DNA of 64,000 nucleotides, from NCBI GenBank assembly GCA_030737835.1, contig JAUJYN010000034.1:186001-250000 (forward strand), written 5' to 3'. Positions 57,578-64,000 of the stretch are shown one piece after another. The stretch is from Acorus gramineus (lineage: Eukaryota > Streptophyta > Magnoliopsida > Acorales > Acoraceae). Position 1 is the first letter of the stretch. The number at the start of each line of letters is the position of its first letter. Both the position numbers and the translations under genes were made by a program. The notes below the pieces were generated by a model that was not told the DNA's origin, made no database searches, and saw nothing but the letters and a program-made list of their open reading frames with translations.

Positions 57578-60500
57578 TGATTATAAGAGAGAATCTGAAG
57601 CCGATCAAGGAGAGGGGGCATCACCGTCTTGCAACTTCACCATATCTTTCTCTGATGAAGACCTGCAACTTGGAGTCCGCCTTCACAATAGGCCCCTCTA
57701 TGTGTCAGGATACATCAGAGAGAAGCAAATAACTCGCATATTGCTAGATTGTGGTTCTGCTGTCAACATCATGCCTGTCCAGACCATGGAACAATTAGGC
57801 ATTACAACCAGTGAGCTTTCTCAAAGCCAATTGGTTATTCAAGGGTTCAACCAAGCCGGACAATCTACTATTGGTATTATACGCCTAAAGCTCTCAATTG
57901 GCGAACTTGATACAATGATTCTCTTCCATGTCATTGATTGTAGAACTTCATATCGTCTTCTATTGGGGAGGCCATGGCTACATGAAAATGGGGTAGTCGT
58001 CTCTACTTGGCACCAATGCTTCAAATATTATAAAGACGGTGTGGAAAAATGTGTCGCTGCTGACAGCAAACCCTTCACCAAAACAGAAATACATCTTGCT
58101 GATGCTAAATTCTATCAAGCAACGGGTGTAGTCGCCGAAGCATTGCCGATGAAAACTCCACACGGCATCAAGAAAAATGTTGAAGAGCAAACTACATCTA
58201 CTTCTAACAGAAAGATGCGAATCAAGCATGTACGGGGAATCAATCCACATCCTCCAACCAATGCTCAAGTTGGCCCTGTGTTACGCCTCATTTCCAAAGC
58301 GCATCGTACATCAGAACAACCACTATTCACATCAGCAGCTACGAAATTGCAGTCATTATTCACCGAAGCTGACATTGCCGCACTTCGCCAAGAAATGATT
58401 TTGCCCTTGCATGCCTTGACACCTACATCAGTGACAATTCCTCCATTGTCAGGCTTCGTACCAGAAGGTCATTGGAGCAAGAAGTCGTCAAAATTGCTAC
58501 AAAAGGCGGGCTTCCACATTAGCGATATGGCATCTCTAGGGACGCTTCCCCCAAAAACAATCCCGTGCGGGATGACCAAGACTCAAGCTCACCTCATTCA
58601 TGCCGGAGAAAAGATGCCTATATCCAGACGTGGCCTGGGCTTTGTGCCAACTCCAATCGTCGTTAAGTCAGCCATCAGAGGAGACCTCTCCTCTAATCAT
58701 ATTCAAGTGGAAATGACGAACAATTCTTCCACGTCCGAGTCGCAATCACCTCAAGTTAATCCAACATCGGCGTCCATCAACAATACTCAGTCAAAATCCA
58801 GGCGTACAAGAAGACGAGGCAGACAAGCACAACATCAAGCTAGGCTTGGGGGGCATGATGAAGTCATTCAAGAGCTTCATTCTGTACAACAAAACCCCAA
58901 ACAAAGGGTTACTTCAGTATCCCGAAGGCCTGAAAAGTCAAAGACGAAATCCAAGGTTGTCCATGCTCCATCGACTCGACAGTCAGTATTCAGTCGTTTG
59001 GGACCGATCGCTCCCATTTCGAAGACAACCATGGAGCCCACTCGCCCCACCCGACAACGTCGCCGACTTGGGGGCAATCACAAAGAGGGTCGACAACTTA
59101 CGACATCCTCAAATAGCCCTATGTATCCGTTCTCTTCGAAGCTTACTACCATTCAAGTGTCTGCATCGAATGATCCTTCTTGTGTCAAGCCAAGGACAGT
59201 AGTCATCACTACTCGTCCACCTTCTGATGCCCCTATGGATGATTCTTCTACATCCATTGTTGTCTCCGTCAACCACAATTCCATTCATGACGAGCCAAAC
59301 ATTGAGAATACTTCTCATTCGGACGACGAATTGCTGGACGCACAGCCTGATCTTGATGAAAGAGAACAATCCACCGTAGACGACTTAAAAGAAGTCAATT
59401 TGGGCACCGAAGAAGATCCACGCCCAACCTTCCTTAGTGCACTTCTAGCTCTAGAAGAAGAAACTGCATATGTTAAACTTCTTCAGGAGTACAAAGACGT
59501 CTTTGCATGGTCTTATAAAGAGATGCCAGGATTGGATCCTAAAATTGCTGTACACCAACTTGCTGTTCGGCATGGCGCTAGCCCTATTAAACAAGGGCAA
59601 AGACGCTACCGACCCGAGTTAATCCCACAAATCGAGAATGAAGTCAACAAGCTAATTGAAGCCGGCTTCATCCGAGAGGTCAAATATCCTACTTGGATCT
59701 CGAGCATCGTACCAGTAGAAAAGAAGAATGGACAAATCAGGGTATGCGTAGACTTCAGAGATCTGAACAATGCGTGTCCTAAAGATGATTTTCCATTGCC
59801 AATTACTGAACTTATGGTGGATGCGACAACTGGTCATGAAGCGCTATCATTCATGGATGGATCTTCTGGCTATAATCAGATTCGAATGGCACCCAAAGAT
59901 GAAGAACTCACAGCTTTTCGCACTCCAAAAGGCATCTATTGCTATAAAGTGATGCCATTTGGCTTGAAGAACGCAGGTGCTACTTACCAGCGCGCCATGC
60001 AAAAGATCTTCGATGATATTCTCCACCAAACGGTTGAATGTTACGTTGATGATCTCGTTGTGAAGTCTAAACAAAGGACCTCTCACCTTGATGATCTTCG
60101 ACATATTTTCAATCGTCTACGAAGATATCAACTTCGAATGAACCCGCTCAAATGCGCATTTGGAGTCACTTCGGGGAAATTTCTTGGCTTCATTGTTAGG
60201 CATCGTGGCATTGAGATAGATCAATCCAAAATTGATGCTGTTCTCAACATGCCCGAACCCAAATCATTACATGACCTTAGAAGTCTACAAGGTCGCTTGG
60301 CTTACATCAGAAGGTTTATTTCAAATTTGGCTGGAAGGTGTCACCCCTTTAGCCGACTCATGAAGAAGGATACCATCTTCAAGTGGGATGCTACTTGCCA
60401 AAACGCCCTCAATAGCATCAAACAATATTTATTAAAGCCACCAGTTCTATCTGCTCCAGTTCCTGGTGTACCCCTTATTCTATATATTAGTGCTCAAGAA

Positions 60501-62669
60501 CACTCTATCGGGGCACTCCTTGCTCAAGAAAATCATATTGGCAAAGAAGTGGCGTGCTATTATCTCAGTCGTACTCTTATTGGTGCCGAATTAAACTATT
60601 CGCCAATTGAGAAGATGTGTCTTGCACTCATTTTCACCACGAAGAAACTTCGGCATTACATGCTCGCACACACGATCAGACTTATTTCTAAAGCAGATCC
60701 CCTCAAGTATATTATGTCCAGGCCAGTTCTCTCAGGACGGCTAGCAAAATGGGCTCTCCTTCTGAGTGAGTTTGAAATCATCTTTGTCTCTCAAAAGGCT
60801 ATAAAAGGACAAGTATTGGCCGACTTTCTAGCAGATTATCCAATCCCTGCTGAATGGGAATTGACTGAAAATTTTCCTGACGAAGAAGTGCTTTCTATTG
60901 ACATTGTTCCATCTTGGAAGATGTTCTTTGACGGTGCTGCAAGACGTGAAGCGGCAGGGGCAGGAATCGTCTTTGTCACACCTAAAGATGAAGTTCTCCC
61001 ATTTTCTTTCGTCCTATCCGAACCATGTTCTAATAATATGGCAGAATATCAAGCATTAATTATCGGCCTCGAACTCGCTGTCGACATGGGTATTCGAGAA
61101 CTCCAAATTCATGGTGATTCAAAGCTTGTTATTTGTCAGATTATGGGGGAATATCAAGTTAATAAAGAAGACTTGATACCGTATCATACAAGGGCATTGA
61201 CATTGTTCCATATTATTGATGATGCCACTATTCAACATGTTCCAAGGGGCCTCAACCGACAAGCAGATGCTCTGGCAAATTTGGCTACTACTCTTACTCT
61301 CCCGGACACTAACCGCTTGGTCATCCCTCTTTGTCGCAAGTGGGTGGTTGTCACAGATGATACAAGCAATCAAATTCCAGTACAAACAGATGTGGTCCAT
61401 GTATTTATGACAGAAGAGCAAGATTGGAGGCAACCAATGATAAATTATCTTGCTCGCGGCAGGCTTCCAGATGACGCAAAACACAAAATTGATATTCGTC
61501 GTCGTGCATCGAGGTTCCTTCATTTTAACGACGAGTTATATCGTCGTGGTTATGATGGCGTCTTGATGAGATGTTTAAGGCAAGAAGAAGCAGAAACAGC
61601 TCTCAAAGAAGCACATTCTGGTATATGTGGCACACATCAATCTGGGCCAAAGCTTCATCTTCATATCAAAAGAATGGGTTATTATTGGCCTACTATGGTT
61701 AAAGACTGCATGAAATTTTCAAAAGGGTGTCAAGCTTGCCAATTCCATGGGGACTATATTCATCAGCCTCCAGAGCCCCTACATCCTACTGTTGCTTCAT
61801 GGCCATTCGATAGTTGGGGACTCGACATAGTCGGACCCCTGCCAAAGTCATCTAAACAACATTGCTATATCCTAGCCGCAACAGATTACTTCTCTAAATG
61901 GGCTGAAGCGATTCCTCTCAAAGAAGTCAATCGGAATTCGGTCATTAACTTTATCCAAGATAATATTATTTTTCGATATGGCATTCCTCGCTTCATCGTG
62001 ACAGACAATGGTAAACAATTCAAAAATGCTGCCATGGACCAATTTTGTGCCAAGTTCAAGATCATACAAAGGCGCTCGACGATGTACAATGCCCCAGCCA
62101 ATGGATTAGCGGAAGCCTTCAACAAGACCTTGTGTAAACTACTACAAAAAGTAGTTTCCAAGTCGAAAAAGGATTGGCATGAACGTATAGGCGAAGTTCT
62201 TTGGGCTTACCGTACATCATTCCGAACTCCTACACAAGCAACCCCATATTCTCTTGTATACGGAGTAGAAGCCATTCTTCCTCTCGAGCTTCAAATTCCT
62301 TCATTAAGAATTGCTATTCAAGAAGGGCTTACTCAAGATGACAACGTCCGGCTTCGTCTAACGGAACTGGAAGCTTTAGATGAAAAGCGACTTGAAGCAC
62401 AACAACGCATCGAATGCTACCAGGCACGTCTTTCTCGCGCATTCAATAAGAGAGTGCGTCCTCGATCCTTTCAAAAGGACGATCTTGTGTTGGCGGTTAA
62501 ACGGCCTATCATCATGTCCCATAGAGCAGGGAAGAAGTTCGATGCTAAATGGGATGGCCCCCATATTGTCAAAGAAGTCTACACCAATGGTGCTTACCTA
62601 TTAACTACTCCTGGAGGGACTCAACTTGGTCCAATCAATGGAAAGTTCCTCAAAAGGTACTATCCATAA
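57393..62669 (+). CDS. pol: Tat pol polyprotein: protease, RT, two RNase H, integrase
   Basis: The open frame is 1758 codons; real pol sequence begins around residue 50. Protease: ILLDCGSAVNIMP with D119. Reverse transcriptase: WISSIVPVEKKNG, FMDGSSGYNQI and catalytic YVDD at 884-887. RNase H follows (LYISAQEHSIGALLAQ; IEKMCLALIF). A second, archaeal-type RNase H starts at MFFDGAA (D1180) with NNMAEYQALI and HGDSKL. Integrase: HHCC zinc site (H1408, CQACQ), then D1478, D1538 and E1574, the D,D(35)E catalytic triad. It ends FLKRYYP. All catalytic residues I checked are present and no internal stop interrupts the frame, so pol is intact even though its link to gag is broken. Confidence 0.93.
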   Translation: MKCSLLPLAWRSLPKLTIPMMKRPSSAHKLLKIILLPTRRLFFIYLSEGARLTMAAVLTNPDDYKRESEADQGEGASPSCNFTISFSDEDLQLGVRLHNRPLYVSGYIREKQITRILLDCGSAVNIMPVQTMEQLGITTSELSQSQLVIQGFNQAGQSTIGIIRLKLSIGELDTMILFHVIDCRTSYRLLLGRPWLHENGVVVSTWHQCFKYYKDGVEKCVAADSKPFTKTEIHLADAKFYQATGVVAEALPMKTPHGIKKNVEEQTTSTSNRKMRIKHVRGINPHPPTNAQVGPVLRLISKAHRTSEQPLFTSAATKLQSLFTEADIAALRQEMILPLHALTPTSVTIPPLSGFVPEGHWSKKSSKLLQKAGFHISDMASLGTLPPKTIPCGMTKTQAHLIHAGEKMPISRRGLGFVPTPIVVKSAIRGDLSSNHIQVEMTNNSSTSESQSPQVNPTSASINNTQSKSRRTRRRGRQAQHQARLGGHDEVIQELHSVQQNPKQRVTSVSRRPEKSKTKSKVVHAPSTRQSVFSRLGPIAPISKTTMEPTRPTRQRRRLGGNHKEGRQLTTSSNSPMYPFSSKLTTIQVSASNDPSCVKPRTVVITTRPPSDAPMDDSSTSIVVSVNHNSIHDEPNIENTSHSDDELLDAQPDLDEREQSTVDDLKEVNLGTEEDPRPTFLSALLALEEETAYVKLLQEYKDVFAWSYKEMPGLDPKIAVHQLAVRHGASPIKQGQRRYRPELIPQIENEVNKLIEAGFIREVKYPTWISSIVPVEKKNGQIRVCVDFRDLNNACPKDDFPLPITELMVDATTGHEALSFMDGSSGYNQIRMAPKDEELTAFRTPKGIYCYKVMPFGLKNAGATYQRAMQKIFDDILHQTVECYVDDLVVKSKQRTSHLDDLRHIFNRLRRYQLRMNPLKCAFGVTSGKFLGFIVRHRGIEIDQSKIDAVLNMPEPKSLHDLRSLQGRLAYIRRFISNLAGRCHPFSRLMKKDTIFKWDATCQNALNSIKQYLLKPPVLSAPVPGVPLILYISAQEHSIGALLAQENHIGKEVACYYLSRTLIGAELNYSPIEKMCLALIFTTKKLRHYMLAHTIRLISKADPLKYIMSRPVLSGRLAKWALLLSEFEIIFVSQKAIKGQVLADFLADYPIPAEWELTENFPDEEVLSIDIVPSWKMFFDGAARREAAGAGIVFVTPKDEVLPFSFVLSEPCSNNMAEYQALIIGLELAVDMGIRELQIHGDSKLVICQIMGEYQVNKEDLIPYHTRALTLFHIIDDATIQHVPRGLNRQADALANLATTLTLPDTNRLVIPLCRKWVVVTDDTSNQIPVQTDVVHVFMTEEQDWRQPMINYLARGRLPDDAKHKIDIRRRASRFLHFNDELYRRGYDGVLMRCLRQEEAETALKEAHSGICGTHQSGPKLHLHIKRMGYYWPTMVKDCMKFSKGCQACQFHGDYIHQPPEPLHPTVASWPFDSWGLDIVGPLPKSSKQHCYILAATDYFSKWAEAIPLKEVNRNSVINFIQDNIIFRYGIPRFIVTDNGKQFKNAAMDQFCAKFKIIQRRSTMYNAPANGLAEAFNKTLCKLLQKVVSKSKKDWHERIGEVLWAYRTSFRTPTQATPYSLVYGVEAILPLELQIPSLRIAIQEGLTQDDNVRLRLTELEALDEKRLEAQQRIECYQARLSRAFNKRVRPRSFQKDDLVLAVKRPIIMSHRAGKKFDAKWDGPHIVKEVYTNGAYLLTTPGGTQLGPINGKFLKRYYP

Positions 62670-62915
62670 AAAAAAAAAAGGAACTACGTGTGACTTGATC
62701 CCTTAAGTAAGGGTACGTAGGCAGCCTGAGAAGTTACATCAGGTTCAGTCCAGACAAAAAATCATCACTTATCAAATCTTCATGCAAATAGCCTAAGAAA
62801 TTATATCAGGTTTAATTTGAACAAAAAAAAAAATATAAATCACCATCAATCATCATCCACAATTCTTTATTACAAGTTCATAACAAAAAAAGAGAGGATA
62901 TACACAAAAAAAAAA
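62670..62915 (+). other. Spacer after pol with Tat-type conserved motif
   Basis: After the stop and a poly-A run comes GGGTACGTAGGCAGCCTGAG, a motif commonly found just after pol in Tat elements. A similar second text (GCCTAAGAAATTATATCAGG) occurs near 62791. Poly-A runs occur near 62825 and 62905. No ORF. Confidence 0.6.
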
Positions 62916-62919
62916 GAAG

Positions 62920-64000
62920 CTAATATATGGAGCTAAAGTTCTGAAGGCGCTGCATCAACTCCTTTCTCCTGACGTCAACATTGCGGATGTCCGTAACCCT
63001 CGCCTTTTTCAACTGTCGAAGATGATCCTGTTTATTCTGCTTGTCAGTCAAAGCAATATCCCAAGTATTCAGTGCATTGTCCTTCATAGAAACAATGTTA
63101 GATGCAGCAGTGACATGAGCCTGGGCCTCTTCAAATATAATTCTAGCAGCCACTTCCTCCAACTTTGCAGTATCGAGCTTCGACTTGGCAACAGTAAGTT
63201 CAGACATGGCTACATCACGACCCTCAGTGAAAGATCTGATTTCCTCACCAAAGGAGGAAAGCTGACCATCTGTGTCTGAAACAGCATTCATAGTGAGCGT
63301 CGCTCGAGCGGTATGGTAGGCATCACAGTCAGAAAGGAATGACTCTATGTGAGTAGCAAAAGCATGATCATCTACATCAAACTTCTGAAGTTGCTCGCAA
63401 AAAAATATTCCCACCGAGCTCCACCAGTTCTTCAAAGCAGTGAAACCGGCATGCAAGTAAGGTTCAAGAGTAGCAGCAATGAATTGACGGCAAAGTCCAA
63501 GCATCACAAGCGCCGTAGAACACCTAAAATATTCTCTTGTACATGAATTGTTTTTGTTACCACTGAAAATTCTGGTGAAATCTCTTCAACTGGTTCAGAT
63601 GCATCAAGCTGAATTTCAACATGTACTGCTTGAGACTCAGCTTCAGTCATATCAGCAGCAGCCTTCGATGCACCTTCTGCATCATTGTCATGGTGGCTGT
63701 TCTCTATAAAGTCCCGTAACATGGAAAAGTCACGACCTCCGTCCCAATTATCAAAGCCAATATTGTCCAGATCGTCTAAAGGAATGGGTAAGCCCAAGCT
63801 AGACATATGCTCAGGCGAAACTGTGCACACAAAAAAAAAGAAGAAGGATAAAGGGTCATCAAAAAAAAAAAAAAATTACCCATCCTTTTCGCAGAAGGAA
63901 CTTCATCAACAGCTCCTGATGCAGATTCACCATCGCTGACGACCTCTAAAGCAATTCCCTGGGATGACACATCTTTGGGAATCAATTCTGAGGTAGTCAC
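62920..64000 (-). CDS. Antisense ORF of the Tat element, 3' part, probably spliced
   Basis: Read on minus from the window edge: an open segment to about 63880 (SELIPKDVSSQG), then a predicted 59-bp intron (63821-63879, GTAATT..TGCACAG). Joining across it keeps one frame (KRM to VSPEHMSSLGL). The second open segment ends near 63504. A third, 63507-62920, is in another frame and forms a long charged coiled coil (EEIRSFTEGRDVAMSEL, AKSKLDTAKLEEVAARIIF) ending LQNFSSIY. Tat elements are known to carry antisense ORFs here, some with a plant-mobile-domain region; that domain would lie beyond 64000. A second intron or an indel must connect the last two segments. Function unknown. Confidence 0.65.
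63821..63879 (-). other. Predicted intron in the Tat antisense ORF
   Basis: Donor G|GTAATTTT, a T-rich body, acceptor TGTGCACAG|T. Removing the 59 bp restores a continuous frame, whereas reading through gives a hydrophobic, T-derived tail. It is short for a plant intron but AT-rich as expected. Confidence 0.55.

Larger units (their letters stand above)
53978..64000 (+). mobile_element. Tat-lineage Ty3/gypsy retrotransposon, 3' end outside window
   Basis: Order: 5' LTR (53978-54931), primer site (54938-54956), gag, protease, RT, RNase H, a second RNase H, integrase, then a minus-strand ORF. The second, archaeal-type RNase H and the antisense ORF after pol are known hallmarks of the plant Tat lineage. 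gag-pol changes frame three times, so this copy is probably defective. No 3' LTR is reached by 64000. Confidence 0.92.

Noticed and set aside
1..64000. Search for CRISPR arrays, operons or bacterial-type systems
   Set aside because: No regularly spaced repeats with unique spacers, no ribosome-binding-site-led gene clusters; all structure is that of plant transposable elements.

Overview
This window is nuclear DNA from a land plant and consists almost entirely of nested transposable elements. I found no host protein-coding gene, tRNA, rRNA or CRISPR array. The plant assignment rests on complete and decayed Ty3/gypsy elements of plant lineages: a Tekay/Del-type chromovirus, with an initiator-Met tRNA primer site and a chromodomain-like tail, and a Tat-type element with two RNase H domains and an antisense ORF. 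AT-rich spacers, (TA)n and (GA)n microsatellites and a long-TIR DNA transposon agree. I cannot name the species.

The scaffold from about 1643 to 47300 is one old plus-strand gypsy element, called H here. Its 5' LTR is cut into pieces (1643-2539, 18148-18262, 21447-21986, 31374-31575). A short decayed interior follows (31576-34342), then a 3' LTR also in pieces (34343-34628, 38099-40143, 46649-47300). Later insertions fill the gaps. Most are solo LTRs of two related types. Type A reads on its sense strand from TGTTATATATG to GGGGCGTGACA. Type B starts TGTTGTGCCTG. Seven insertions have 5-bp target-site duplications that can be read directly: 3573-10028, 5618-8677, 13543-16741, 18264-21446, 21987-31368, 34629-38093 and 47856-50473. 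The nesting order can therefore be reconstructed.

The insertion at 21987-31368 is a full-length minus-strand type A element with two nearly identical 3.3-kb LTRs. It shows that the type A solo LTRs belong to a Tekay-like chromovirus. Its gag is broken, and most of its pol is deleted or replaced by a piece of LTR-like DNA. At 40144-46648 a DNA transposon with long terminal inverted repeats (MULE-like) sits in the H 3' LTR and itself carries a type B solo LTR.

Right of H (47301-53977) lie further LTRs of the same superfamily: a type X LTR with a nested type A solo LTR, a short internal piece with a primer site, a type C LTR, and the start of a type B LTR. From 53978 to the window end is a Tat-lineage element on the plus strand: 5' LTR, primer site, gag, pol with all catalytic motifs, and a minus-strand ORF after pol. 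Its 3' LTR lies outside the window. Three reading-frame changes break gag-pol.

Two signals are not explained by ordinary annotation. First, every type A and B LTR copy that spans the region keeps a predicted splicing pattern: a GT(A/G)AG-type donor, a GC-rich intron, a 36-40 nt micro-exon bounded by AG and GTGAGT, and a second intron. Second, the LTRs carry repeated hairpins joined by CCCTCACCCTCAC linkers, and the stems show compensatory base changes between copies.
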